Shown piece after piece: positions 14,170 through 26,946 of a DNA stretch of 64,000 nucleotides. The DNA comes from Utricularia gibba (taxonomy: Eukaryota > Streptophyta > Magnoliopsida > Lamiales > Lentibulariaceae). The stretch covers positions 3,038,001-3,102,000 of the forward strand of contig NEEC01000011.1 of NCBI GenBank assembly GCA_002189035.1, given 5' to 3'. The notes below the pieces were generated by a model that saw only the letters and a program-made list of their open reading frames with translations, did no database searches and was not told where the DNA came from. The position numbers and the translations under genes are program-made. Numbering within the stretch: position 1 is the stretch's first letter; each line of letters begins with the position of its first letter.

Positions 14170-17100
14170 TCAGGGACTGGATGATGAGAAGAACCTGAAG
14201 GCCTCCTCGTACTTGTCGTACACAACGTTGTATAGAGGATGAACCGGTTCTAGAAGATTCGAGTAAGGGCCCATTACGTCCCTCGCCGGCGGGGGCCGAT
14301 GGATGCTTCTCGTTCCGGCGTGGTGGCAGATGGCCAGTCCACTCAGGACGTAGCATGTGTGATAATGGTCTCTGGATTTGCCGGGCTTGTCTCTGAAGCC
14401 TGCCTCCTCCTGCATGGAGAAACTGTTTCTTGTTCCATGGATCCAATGAATGGGATTCAGTAGATGGGGTTGGGTGGTAAGGATTCAGAGGTACCACTTA
14501 CCTGTGTGCAGAGAAGGATATACTGCTGCAGGCCGAAGGTATTGAAAAGGGGCCTCATCTGTTGAGGTGCTTTGATGAAACTGTCGCCGGTGTGGTGCAT
14601 TCCTGGTGAGAGACAAGCTTTAGATTTCCAGCCTCAACAAGAGTAATGAGTTTGCAGTTCTAGACATTTACAGCGAGTTCTTCTCTTCGCATCTTAATGC
14701 ATAAACACATTGCAAGCTGATGAAATCGAGTATAAGGAGATGAGCTTCTCCATACCTACTAACTCCGGGTGGGGGGTATCATTTACAGAGCATTCTGCAT
14801 CGGAATGCTCTTCTTGCTCGGAATTTGAAGAATCATCACCCGTTCTTTGACTGGAGTCTGCCGTAGAGATACCAGGCAAGCCCAGTTGCTCCATTACTGT
14901 ACTCTCCAGACGTTGAATAATGGCAATTGCTGCTCCCTAGGTAACGGCTTAACCATCATGCTTTCAGTGTAACCAATTTTTCTGATAAAATTTTTAAAAA
15001 ATACAATATGATTCTTTCACCTGCCAAAAGGAGTAGCAACCATCCACCAACTTATTTGTTCTTCCTTGAAATCCACCTTCCACACCTTGCTTGAACACTA
15101 TCCAATTCTGAGATAGGATTGAGAATGATATTTCAATTTTCTTAAGATATGATGATTACTCATGTGTCCTATATACACCCAACAGGCACTGCTCAGAAAA
15201 TTAGAAGGGCTCTGCCAAGTGCAGGGAAAAAGGTGACCGGGTTCGAGTTCAACAACAGTATTTGGGTGGAAGTGTGTATGTTGTGTTGGATATACAGAAT
15301 GTTCTCATTTTCCAATTTACTGTATGGGATAGAAAGGAAATGTGATTACTTACAATCAGTCGAGGCAAGTCTAGGCGATTAACCTCATTCATCAGAACCA
15401 TGGCAGCCAAGCCACAAAAGGTGTACCTTAATAAATAGAGAGCCTCAGATGGTACCATCTAATAAAATGAGTCCTCGATAAAAAAAAATGGCTAAATTGG
15501 TGACAAATCACTCAGAATTGTGTTGTCATACACTCACCGCCATGAGCTTCAGAACCTGGCTCACCCGCAATCCCACCTCATAAGTCTGGCATCTAACATA
15601 GTAGCCAATTCGATCATTAAGGACATATATTGTAATTTTCTTAAAAAAAAGTGATATGTATGGGGAAAAAAAAAAAGGATTCATGACAAACCTCATGATA
15701 TAGTCTCCAGTTCCCTGGTACAGGTGATGATCCAAAATATTCAGGATACTAGCCACCTGGGAGAAGCAAGCAACACGTGAATCTGCATAACTATGACACA
15801 TTGTGAACCAAGAAAAAGGATCACAAAGGGTAAACGATCTTATCAAAAAGGCTGGCACTTACAGATATAGCAGTATAGCATGCACGAACATCTATTTCCC
15901 CACCATCGTGCATCCTAACAGGAGTTTACAGTCCAGGAAGGTTGAGACAAAAAAATACATATACTCTCATCAAAGACTCGCGCCCCACTACAAAAATGAA
16001 CTGAAAAAACATACAACCCCTGAGGAAAAAAATTGTGTACCTGAATCCACCACTTGAATCTTTCATACGAAGCAGAAATGCATACATTTTTTCTCTGAAA
16101 TTCAAGAACATTTCAAATTCATTATAGCACAAAGCGTAACTAAAAGAGAAAAGAGAGCAAGATTTTGAAAGTGGATCACCTGTTTATGGAAGTCAGAGAT
16201 CTTACGCCACCGATAGTAATGAGCGTGTTGATGGCAGCATACGTTGTTGCCAGATGAGGCATCTAGAAGTATAAAGAAGAGGTGAGTTGGCCTTTATTAT
16301 TATTATTATTATTTCTGTATCCATGTAATGAAGATATCCGAACCTGCCCTGGTCCACCACCATAGCCACCATTTGGGTCCTGAATGTAACATTGAACCCA
16401 AATAGAGTCAGACAGAAACTTATAAGAACCATGAAAAAATCTGCCAGCGTTAAAAATGCAAAGCTTTTTCCAGGTAAAATGTAAATATCAGTTCATTATA
16501 AATACAACTTATATGAATGTTAAACGTCTGTTAATCTGAACAGACAACCATGGAAAGTGCATCAGTTGGGCAAAGTAAAACTGACCTGGCAACGTTCGAG
16601 AAAATCTACGATGCTGTTTTCCAACTTGTCACTGACGCAATCGCCCAACAAAGCAATTGAGTGCATGGCCCAATAGCAGACCCAAGGTCGACTGTAGTAA
16701 ATGAAATCAAACATTATCATCAAATCATGAAAAACAGGTGCACCCAAGATGGAAAGTTCGGCCGCAGGGTACACGAAAACTCCAATATTGGATTTTGAAC
16801 TAGTATTCCGCCAAGCAACTCAATAAAATAGCATCAAACCAACTAAAAACCATAGAAAATACCAAAAATTCTGAGCTCAATTACCTACACAAGAACATAA
16901 AAAAAAAAGGATAAAGAGATTACTTAGCATCGATAACGCTGAAACTAGGTCCCAAGTGTGACAGCCCTCTCGCGAGGTACTCAACGTGATTATCACGCCG
17001 AATCTCAAAGCTACAAATCATACATCCAGAAAACCGAAATACAAGAATATCAGTTCCGGAGAATTCCAATCCAGCCAGAAATGATCCTTACACAAGCACA

Positions 17101-17259
17101 TATAGAAACCCTAAATCGACGTTGTGGAGGAAGAGCTGCTTACTGGAGAGCTTGAGCATGGGGAGGAAGACTGAAGACGAGGTCGTAATTCCGGAATACT
17201 TGATTCCACACTGCAAACTGTTCTTCCTCGGATTTCGTCGCAACGCCATTTCCCTCCAT
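14170..17259 (-). CDS. FTB: Protein farnesyltransferase subunit beta, with two apparent one-base losses
   Basis: The beta subunit (ERA1 in Arabidopsis) attaches farnesyl to CaaX proteins and affects ABA signalling. Fourteen exons: 17259-17144, 17010-16924, 16691-16586, 16379-16344, 16262-16180, 16094-16041, 15914-15863, 15756-15692, 15592-15538, 15426-15354, 15107-15021, 14936-14756, 14602-14502, 14409-14170. Conserved blocks include RPWVCYWAMHSIALLGD, DPNGGYGGGPGQ, MHDGGEIDVRACYTAIS and YTFCGLAAMVL. Zinc ligands are present: Asp and Cys in LVDGCYSFW, and His in DHYHTCYVLSGL. Exon 9 should encode TYEGGIAGEPGSEAHG, but a base is missing after TATGAG, and a second is missing at the start of exon 10 (about 15426). 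With both restored the gene is 445 residues. As written, the frame breaks in mid-protein; assembly error is the likelier cause. Confidence 0.92.
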
Positions 17260-17941
17260 TGAAAAATCGACGCTGAAGGCGCAAGTTGTGACTCCACGTT
17301 ATAGTATGCAGTCAATTCCAAAAGGTGTCTTTACCGGGGCCCTTCCGAGAAATTTGAGAAGTTGGAGGATCTGTGGTGCACCTATCCGTATTAGCTGGGA
17401 AACTTTACACAAGCGAAAGAGACGATAAGAGTGAAGTGTTTGCGTTTAGTGGCAGACAGACTATTCAGCAGCCGCCGAAATCCACCGAACTATCATCGGA
17501 ACCCATTTGACCCCCGGCAAAATTCACTAGAACATTAAACTGTAAAACAAATGACTTGTAATATGGTATATGTTCAAGGCATGGCTGCTGCAGCTTCTAC
17601 TACATATGGTATGTGTTTAAGGCATGAAGTAGAAAAGCAGAACGTCCCTACACCATTTGCCTCCCATTTGAACAGCACTAGTTTATTGATTCATCTTCCA
17701 CATTGAACCTATTTTCAAAGCAAAATGAAACCTTCGGACGTTAAACTCCTCATAGGCCGGACCACCCCTCCTCTTGCTAAACAGACACCTCCGTTGTCAG
17801 GGATTCAAAGCAGGTTCTCCTCCTCCCACACTGAAATCGCCTGTCAAACATAGTGCATTTGAATGATTCATCTTTGCACACCAGTTTGATATAGTACAAG
17901 AACTTACGGGCCAAATGGGGAAGCAAGGGAAAATATGAATT
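17260..17941. other. Spacer between FTB 5' end and the TM9 gene 3' end
   Basis: About 680 bases with the FTB leader and promoter on the left and the TM9 3' UTR on the right. No open frame with recognisable content and no repeat of note. Confidence 0.45.
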
Positions 17942-20900
17942 TCACTCGCATTTGATGGAGCGATAAATGTGGCGCACAAAGAACAGTGCCGCACGGAAGC
18001 CAACAGCTCCAAGCATTAGGAAGAAGCCATAGCATATGCTCGCCATGTAGCCAAAGAAAAAGGATGTTTGCATGAACCCAGTCATGTCCGAACGAGCATA
18101 GTAGTAATACACACAATACCCGTATATAAAAAAGCCAGTGGATCCACCACATAGGAAAGACCTGCAGGAAAATAGTCACAGGAGACATTGCATCATTTCT
18201 CACAAAGTCATAGAACTGGTTAGATCTAGAGAGTAGATTTGCAACTGGTGAATCCTGATAGCATACCTCCACCACCACTCATGATCTTCAGCAGCAAGTT
18301 GGAAGTAGGTTAGTGCTACAGTAATAAATGCAGTGACAATGAGGAGAATTATGAAGACAATGAATAGAATACTGTAAATGGTGTAAATTCTGTGTCCCCA
18401 GACACTGGCAAATATGTAATAAAGCTCAATGTATATGGCACTGAACGGCAAGAATCCAGCCATAGCCATCTGGGGCAGAGTTCCACGGTACCAAGGCAAA
18501 GGGGGATCTCTCTAGGATATTTCGTGGTTCTACATGGAGCTTGAAACTCTGCCTTGCTGTTCTTTCCTGCAATTCCTCCCAAAACTAACAAAGGAGATGT
18601 CACAAGAGCCCATATCAGAAATATCACCATGATGGTGCCAAATGGAAGAGCAGCCGTGGCATGGTAAGCAATGGCAACAGTGTTAAGGAAGCAAAAGGTA
18701 AGGAAAAGTGGCCCACAGAAAAGCCCCCCAGTCAGTAGCAGATTTCGGACCTGGAAACAAATAAAAGAAAAGGTATATTGATAAAAGATGAAAACACCTT
18801 CACACAGAAGGTAATGTCAAAAGAACGCTAAATGAAGATAATCAGTATGGTGCCAAAGACAGATACATTACCCAATTGGATCCCTCTAACTGGTGGTAGA
18901 AAGAGGAAGCTGTATAGCCAGCAATACCCGAAGTAAGAGCATATATGACCAGAAGCGCTGTGAAGAGTGCTCCACGGTTGTATGGATAAAATACACCAAC
19001 AAGGGAAAGTAAGAATATAAATGTTGCCCTGTACAGAACAATTGATAAAAAAGATGATTTGGTGGATATGCACATGATGAAGCTGTCAAAATGCATACTT
19101 GTCAACAGCTACTTACAGTGTAAAGAGTTGTGTCCCACATCCTAAGGAAGCAGCAAATAATGACTTGTACTTGGGAAACCTAAAGACATCCCCATGAATG
19201 TATTTCCACCCAGTTTCTTCTTGATCATCTGCTGCCTCCTCATCATGTGCATACCTGGAAGGAAAAGAAACAAGATTTATGTTCGAGGCTTAATGTTGAA
19301 CCATTAAACTAAATTTTAAACAGAAAACAAATCCTTACTTCAAAAAATCATTCTTAAGCACGCGCATCAAAATCGTAGCAAGAAATCCAGTAAGGAGGAG
19401 GACAGTCACACATGAATTAATAATTGAAAACCAATGGATCTCTAAATGACGAGGAAGTGAAGAAGAATGCGAGTATTTCTCCATCCTCTTCTCAAATGGA
19501 ATGGAGGTTTCTTTCCACTTAGATGAATACATAAAGTCCACATCTACTTCCTTATCATCAGTTAGGTCCACAAGAGCACTCGGATCTGTCCGAGCTACAA
19601 CCTCTATCACACGATCCTTATTGTATGATATTTCAAAGTGAAGATGCTTAAAAAGGTAATACTTGTAGTCACTGGGATCTGTTTTGTCTTCCTTGTCAAC
19701 CTTCCCAAGGAAACCCCATATAGGCAAGTCATCATAATACATCTGAAAATAGTAGTCCTTGGCAACAGCATTGCGAAATTCAGCAACTTCTTTCTTAGAG
19801 AGTTTTTTCCTGCAGATGACTTCAGACTCCTTGTCTACAACAAAGTCAAGCTTGTATGGTGCACTGACCAGTCGATCACCATTCAGCACCTCACCCAGCG
19901 CCTCAGTTTTGTCCTTCACATCAACTGTTAACAAAAGATATAAAGATTGGAAAGAAAAAGGGGTAGCCAAGGTAAAAAAGATTAAACAGCTGAATACCTG
20001 GAGAACAGAAGGGGAGATCAAAATATCGGTACGTTTCACTGTAACAAATAAGTATAAAGACACGATGTAAGGATACAAGAACCTGCCAAAAATCAAGAGT
20101 AACAATACCGAAGTAGTGGAAAAACCAATCTTGTATACCTCAAACTTCGGAATATTAATTACATCAACGCAGATCAAGTTTCCACTTCGAAAATACCAAC
20201 ATATTTAGACACAGAGAGAGGGACTCCGAAACATATACAGAATCCAGATGATTCTACGTTCTCTTCATTAAAAAATGTGAATTTGGCCCCAATGAACGCA
20301 GATCAGAGTTAAACGACCAATAAACACGTTATTTAGTTAAAGCCAACTCCAAAAGAAAAGCCTACGTCGATGTGCAGACTATCAAGTGTTATTTGAGCGT
20401 CCAATAAAGTTGGACACTGATACATCCTTAAGGCAAATTCCCGTTTCAAAAACATAGAAAAGGAAAGCTTTAAGGATAGGGCTCGTCAGATCATGTTGTC
20501 TGAAACTGAAGAGAACAAGCCACAGATTCGCCATGAACAGGAGTTCTCTGATGGCCTTGTATGCAAGAGAGAGCACTCATTTCTAAGAAAGGCAACTCCT
20601 TGAGATGTGAACACAAAAAAGAAAGAATCGCCATTTTCTCAATATGGGAACTTGATCAAAACGTTTTTAACTTTCAACACACGTGATTTCACTCGAAATT
20701 TCAGGCGTCGATCTGCTTTATCGAATCAAAACTAACTCCACAACACCGAGAATCGCTTAAGCCAATACTCAACGAGACATAAAACCCAACCAGAAAAGGG
20801 AACTCGAAATCCTCACCTGGGGTTGTGAAAGGGCCCAACCTTGTTCGCATAAAGAGGGACGGGATCTCCGGGACTGTACTTGTGATTAGAAGAATCAGAT

Positions 20901-20968
20901 CGCACCGTCGGAATAGCGGCGGCGGCGATGAGGAGGAGGACGACGGCGCAACACCCCCTGCTCGCCAT
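17942..20968 (-). CDS. Transmembrane 9 superfamily (EMP70/nonaspanin) protein, one apparent base lost
   Basis: A nine-transmembrane endomembrane (Golgi/endosome) protein. Seven exons: 20968-20817, 20038-19998, 19924-19339, 19254-19117, 19028-18872, 18750-18267, 18161-17942. The signal peptide ([18 protein letters not shown]) is followed by a lumenal domain with [20 protein letters not shown] and [17 protein letters not shown]. Transmembrane helices start at [19 protein letters not shown]. The cytosolic tail ends RSIKCE, close to the KXD/E Golgi-retention signal. Exon 6 has a C run (18500-18510 area) one base short: the frame reads IPL instead of [13 protein letters not shown]. The exon length (484) is one short of what flanking phases require. 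Restored length is 592 residues, normal for the family. Intron 1 is long (about 780 bases). Confidence 0.95.
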
Positions 20969-21394
20969 CGTTGCAAAAGGCGACATTAATAATGCAGCGG
21001 GGAATCGGAAGACTAGCGGAGAAAAACAGGAAAAGGGTAATCAGATCTGGATCTGATGTTAATGCTGAGTTGAGAAGCGGACGAAGAGGAATCCGTACAT
21101 TCAACCCTAAATCACACGCGCTGCGTACGGACAGTGAATGCACTCCCGGAGACGAAACGGCATTTATTTTATATTTAAAATGCAGATAGACCGCAGACGC
21201 GCGTTATAATAAAAAAATAAAAAACCTTATTATAAATATTGTATTAAAATATGAAAATGAGAATATTATTGAATACGAATTATTAAAGTCAAAGGGGAAG
21301 GGTCAAGCCTATGGAAATAATTTCTTGGATTTCCGAAAATTATTGTTGAATAATCATTTTAAATAAAATAAGAATATTTATAAATTTTTACTAA
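20969..21394. other. TM9 promoter region
   Basis: Upstream of the TM9 start. A telo-box-like aaccctaaa lies near 21101. From about 21195 to 21394 the sequence is AT-rich with no recognisable feature until the pseudogene. Confidence 0.4.
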
Positions 21395-22189
21395 CTAAGT
21401 GGGCTTCGTCACCTTAGCGCCATGTTTCTCGCGACCTGCTTCGGCAGAATGTGCAATTTCTTCTCATACTTGACGCTGCTCCGCTCCTTCCAAAGCTCGA
21501 GTTTTGCGATCATCATGAAGCTGGGGGTGCTGTGTTGCACAGCCCAAGTTCATCGGACGCCCTTCTGCTACAGTGAGGATGCCGGATTGGGTGCCCGGGA
21601 AGAAGAATCTGTCAGTTTGATGCTTGATGCCGATCCTTTTGAGGCCAGGGAAGGTCTCTACACCGTGCATATCGATTTCGTTGTTGAAGTGGCCAATGAT
21701 GCAGACAATGCGGCTGTTTTCATCTTCCTCGTGGGATCAAACATGGCGGTGCCGTTGTTTCCGGTGGTGGTGACGAAGATATCGGACTCCGAGACGACGT
21801 CTACCAGTGTGAATCCACACCCTGGTGAATCAACAACGCAGCGTCCCCTCCATCATCCACAAGAAAATCAGGACCGCCAATCTAGGGTTTCTCAGTACAC
21901 CTCCAAGCGTCTCCCCCACCGACACGAACTCAGCCACGCTATCGAGAGCGATCGCAGCGGCAGCGTGATCCTGCGTAAAGAAAATGTTGGAGGAACACTA
22001 TCTCACCTCGCCGCCCAACGCCGTCAATGCCTGATCAATACCGCCGTTTGGATGGATGGTCATATGAACTGTGAGGGCTTCCGGAGATCTTCGCGCCTTT
22101 GAAGGGCTACGATGGGGGGAATTCTGCCTGGGAAGTGTCCTGACCTTGAATTCACGGCCGGAATTGGTCTTCTCAGCAAGTAGCACCAT
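21395..22189 (-). pseudogene. Processed pseudogene of S-adenosylhomocysteine hydrolase
   Basis: On the minus strand the fragments follow the order of adenosylhomocysteinase without introns. They are MVLLAEKTNSGREFKV (start), PFKGAKISGS, then a frameshifted MTIQTAVLI, LTALGGEVR, NIFFTQDHAAAAIALDS, GPDFLVDDGGDAALLIHQGV, TLVDVVSESDIFVTTTGNN, IVCIIGHFNNEIDM, ETFPGLKRIGIK, FPGTQSGILTVAEGR, MNLGCAT and ELWKE. Several stop codons and frameshifts interrupt it. About 165 residues are missing between LLIHQGV and TLVDVV, and the N-terminal and C-terminal ends have lesser gaps. Lack of introns and decay point to a retrocopy. A long plus-strand open frame (21422-22102) is only its antisense shadow. Confidence 0.9.
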
Positions 22190-22960
22190 GGCGATCGGAG
22201 AAGCACTTCATTGTGGTGAGGAGGGAGAAGAGATAAGTTCAAACCATGGGGGTTAAAATTTAAATACACAGGTTTTGAGGCATATCTTGAAAATGAGGAG
22301 TTTGCAGTAAAACCCACAATATTTCCGTATTCTAAAAAGCGTCCCCTACACAATTAAACTATGACAAAAACCACCCGTGATTTCTTGTAATTTGCTATAA
22401 TTTTATTGCATATATATTTGAAGTGTGAAAATGAGTCAACAAGGCGTGCATTCAATTGATTAGACCATTTCCCCGTGATGATGATAATAATATATATAAT
22501 TAATAAATAAAAACGGATTAGTTCTAACAAAGCATGTGATTAACGCAGACTCGAGTCTCGACAAGCAAATCCCAGATGCCAGAGCCTGCGCTTTCAGGAA
22601 GGAAGTTTTCACAGAGAGGAAACGGTTACTCCACTGGTAGATGTCGTCTCACGTTACAGACGCGCTTCTTGGATTTGTGTACATCGTTGGAATATCTATT
22701 TTTCGACTGTAATCTTCAGGTGATCCGCTGTTGATTCACAGGCTGAGCAGCCTGACTCGTTTTTCTTCTTTTTTGGGTGATGGGTTCATGGAATCGTAAC
22801 GGATTTCCTTGCCTCTTGTCGGTTGAACTTGATCGGTAGTTTTGTTGGTGGTTGATTCTGTTTTGGGGCTCTTTCTTTTTCAGTAGTCGACGCGGATTTG
22901 AATTTTTGGATTTGGAGTTGGAGGGGATTGATATCCCAACAGAGGAGGCCGGTTTATGTG
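22190..22960. other. 5' region of the TBC gene
   Basis: AT-rich up to about 22530, then sequence likely to be the leader of the TBC gene (22580-22960), possibly with a leader intron. No independent gene seen. Confidence 0.4.
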
Positions 22961-25900
22961 ATGTCTTTTGAAGGGAAAGTAAAGCACTGGAAATGTGTAA
23001 AAGGGGCACAGTGCATTTTCAGAAGATGAGCTCAATTGTTCGAGATATTGGAGAGCCATGTCTTCACCAATCACCTATAAAGGTTGTTGTAGCCGTAAGA
23101 ATCTCACTTTTTAGATCTTTTCTCTGACAGCTAACTGCCATAGTGGCATAAAGTCTCGTGTTTTTTCCATGAAGTTAGAAAAAAAAAATAATTTTGATTG
23201 AAGTAGATGGCTACTTTGAGAAGCAGAAAATGTTTGGTGAAGATCATCATGCTTCCACTCTCTGGTGTCTTCTTATGAATAGTGTATAAAACATTACATT
23301 GTATGTTCTAGATTTTGGATGTTGATGATTGTTTAATCAAAGTGTAAGTTTTCAACAAAATCTTGGAGTTCATACATATAGTCATTCTTTTTAAGTTGAT
23401 GAAAAATGTGATCAGAAGTGTCTTACTTTTTATTTTTATGTTTCAAATCTGCAGATGAGCAAAATGCTTAAGCGGGATAAATGGGAGGCAACTTTTGATG
23501 ATGAGGGAAAGATTCTTGGTTTCAACAAAGTGCTGAAACTAATAGTTCTAGGGGTACATTTCCTTCTTCTTGGACTTGTTTTTTTTCCCCTTTCTTTCTC
23601 TCACATAGAGTTGATCATTGTTACAATGTGCTATGTTATCAGATCATTTATTCATCTGTTGTTTGGTGCTACTGAAAACTACTGGTTTTACTCTGTAAAC
23701 TATATGCTGTTTACAGGGTGTGGATCCATGCATTCGACCTGAAGTTTGGGAATTTCTTTTGGGTTGTTATTCCTTAAGCAGCACTGCTGATTATCGGCGG
23801 CAATTAAGGGCCGCCAGAAGGTATTAGCTGACCATTTCGACTTTTAAGGTTGCATATGTTTTGCATTTTTTTATAATGCTGTGGTTACCTGATATTCGGA
23901 GTGAATCATGTTCTTGCCTTAGTGCTTAAACTTAGCAAAATACAGGCATATCTCTTTCTTAGTTTTGTATTTCATCGCTGTTGTAATAAAGTTAAAAAAC
24001 TAGTAAGATACCATAATCTCTATCCTTTACATTTCACTGTGCGCATGGTTCATTTTGTTATTACATGGAGATGCATTGCTAGCCTTAATGTCGCTAGATG
24101 ATGTCAGTATTTTTCCTAGAAGTTCAAGAGGGATATCATCTTACTCTGCATGCTTTGGGTTTCTTCATGTGGGAAACTGCACTGGCTACTGTGACCAGAG
24201 TATAATTTGTGTACAGGGAGCGATACATGGACCTTGTTAAACAATGCCAATTAATGCATTCGAGTGTAGGAACTGGGACCCTGGCTTATGCTGTGGGATC
24301 TAAAGTCATGGATATGCGAATGAGTTCCAAGGAAGATGCCAGAAACTCTGAAGTTGAAAATGGAAGAATTTCAGATATTACCTCTAAAAAAGTTGATGAT
24401 AAATGTAATTTTGATGCTGACGGTAACGAGAAAGCTTACAGATGTCAAAAGAAAAGCCATAGCGACTCTGGTGATCTTTTAAGATTTCGAGCTGACACTT
24501 CAGGAGGGTCTTGTGATTGTGCTGATCTTTTATCTAGAGCTGAGATATCATATTGTGGTTTGGCTGCTGCGTGTGATTCCAACGAGTCTAATTCTGCTGC
24601 ACAATGTTTTTTGGATTTCCCTGCATTGCCTGTTACAGATTTGTTTGAAGACAATACAAAAGATAGAAAAATAAATAGAATAGAGGGGGGTAAAAATTCA
24701 AGACAGCGTAAGTTGACATATGAGCATGTGCCTATGCACAGCTTCCAAATCAGCAACAATGAAGATCTTGTTGTGGAGGCAAATAGGCTGTCTTCTGATG
24801 ATATCTCGCCATGTGTAATCTCAAAATGTGAGACCAACAGCTTGGACATATGTGAATCTCTGTCACGGTCAACTAACTTGGAATATGAAAATGGAATCCT
24901 CGATAGGCTTAAGATACCAGACAAACGTGGAGTGCCTAGTGCATGTCCCAAATTGCCACAAGGAACTTCAAGTGAAGATCGAGTGTCAGAATGGCTCTGG
25001 ACATTGCATCGAATTGGTAAGTAACTATGCTCTTACTACTCATATACAAGAATTGCGTTATTGCATTCTTTTTGTTCAATATATGACGAATATTATGTGA
25101 CTTATATTTTTTTCATTATTCAGTGGTTGATGTCGTTAGAACAGATAGTCATCTGGAGTTTTATGAAGACACGAAAAACTTAGCAAGGATGTCAGATATT
25201 CTTGCTGTATATGCATGGGCTGATCCTGCAACAGGGTATTGCCAAGGTTGTTTGGGTGTTAACTTATGCTTGCATTATTTTCAATGATCTCACTGTCCTT
25301 GACTTTCCATTGCTACATATCCACAGGTATGAGCGATTTATTATCTCCTTTTGTTGTTCTCTATGAAGATGATGCTGATGCCTTTTGGTGCTTTGAGATG
25401 CTTTTAAGGAAAATGGTATGTGGTATTGACCTTTTACTATTCTCATTTTCTGATTTTTTAGACCCCTAAATACAATATCCATACCAAATGCAGCGAGACA
25501 ACTTTCAGATTGAAGGACCAACGGGTGTCTTGAAACAATTGGAAGCATTATGGAGTATATTAGAACTTACAGACAAGGAGATGTTCTCTCACTTGTCTTT
25601 TATAGGTGCTGAGAACCTTCACTTCGCTTTCCGCATGCTACTTGTACTCTTTCGCCGAGAATTATCTTTCAATGAAGCCCTCCGTATGTGGGAGGTCTGT
25701 GTCTATACTTTTTCTGAGTCTTCCTGCTTTCTGTGTATCCTATTGCATTACTGTTCATTTTACTGGTCAGATCTTTTGAAATATTTTACATATTTATATT
25801 TTATCCACTGATCTTTTGAAAATTGAAGCATTTTGTGTTCTTTCCCCATCTTGTTTTGTTTTTGCTCACTGTCAAATGTTTGGTCCTCATTGGTTCATTT

Positions 25901-26946
25901 CGCTAGGCAGTGTGCTTATTTTCATGCGCCTAGGATTAAATCCCATTGATAGAGGAATGGTCCCAGAATGCTCATTTTCGTTGATCCATTTCCATACAAG
26001 AATGTTTAATTGCTTTAGTTTATTTAATTTTTTTCACCAGGATTAAAGTGGAAATTATTGAAAATACCTCTGGTGTTAAAAATTCATTTGATATTCATAC
26101 GGTACCTACGCATGTGTAGAGTTATCATAATTAGGATGACTGGTTGATTCTAACACTGGATCCTGACATTGCTCTGTAGATGATATGGGCTGCTGATTTT
26201 GATTCATCTTTGACCTGTCATCTGGAAGAAAGCTGCCTTGAATCATTGGCTATAGAGCTACCGAATGATGCTGAGGCTGGTTCTGGAGAGGAAAACACTG
26301 ATAGTAGTGGTGTTAGCATGCATGGTGTCTCGACAAAGAATGGGAATGTGCAATTCCCTATCTCAGGTTACACAGGGATAGGCTCCCTATCAACTCAGCC
26401 ATTTTGTGGCTTGACAAAAGGCTTATGGTCAAGGAATGATCATTTTCAGAATCGCAAATTTTTATCATCAGCAAAAAATGGTGATGATGAACTGCCAGTT
26501 TTCTGTGTAGCTGCTATTCTTGTCCTGAATCGTCAGAAAATCATCCGTGAAACCCACTCCATTGATGACTTAATCAAGGCATGTGGGCTACTGGCATATT
26601 ATATATTCTTTGAAACTGCTTATTCATTGTCTTTTTCCTGTGCTATAGGATTTGTATCTTTGGTGATGCAACTTCTGCATCTCTGTTTATGATGTATTCG
26701 TCTTATGTTTCACTTCTGAACTTCTTGCAGATTTTCAATGATAATCTGTTGAAAATCAGAGTCAAAAGATGTGTTAGAATCGCAATTAAACTACGGAAGA
26801 AATACTTTCGCAAGGTATGCTCTACTATCATTTGTGACCCCTTCCTTGGTGACTTGGAGGAGGTGATTTGCTAAATGTAGATGGTTTTATTATGGCAGCT
26901 TCTCAAGAACGGGAACCTGAAGGCTCAGAATGGGGGCCATGTTTGA
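22961..26946 (+). CDS. TBC-domain Rab GTPase-activating protein
   Basis: Stimulates GTP hydrolysis by Rab GTPases in vesicle traffic. Ten exons: 22961-23094, 23455-23553, 23717-23820, 24217-25016, 25124-25246, 25327-25415, 25494-25694, 26180-26578, 26731-26814, 26899-26946. The split TBC domain begins with LIVLGGVDPCIRPEVWEFLL, has a long acidic insert (exon 4), and resumes with the Arg finger (IVVDVVRTD, about residue 385) and the Gln finger (GYCQGMSDLLSP, about 420). Exon 1 encodes SIVRDIGEPCLHQSPIK after a G run one base short near 23003, which breaks the frame from the ATG at 22961. An in-frame ATG at 23026 lies after that defect and could be the true start. With the base restored the protein has 693 residues. 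Intron 8 has a GC donor. Confidence 0.9.

Noticed and set aside
21422-22102. Plus-strand open frame of 226 codons
   Set aside because: It is the antisense of the adenosylhomocysteinase retro-pseudogene and has no protein features of its own.
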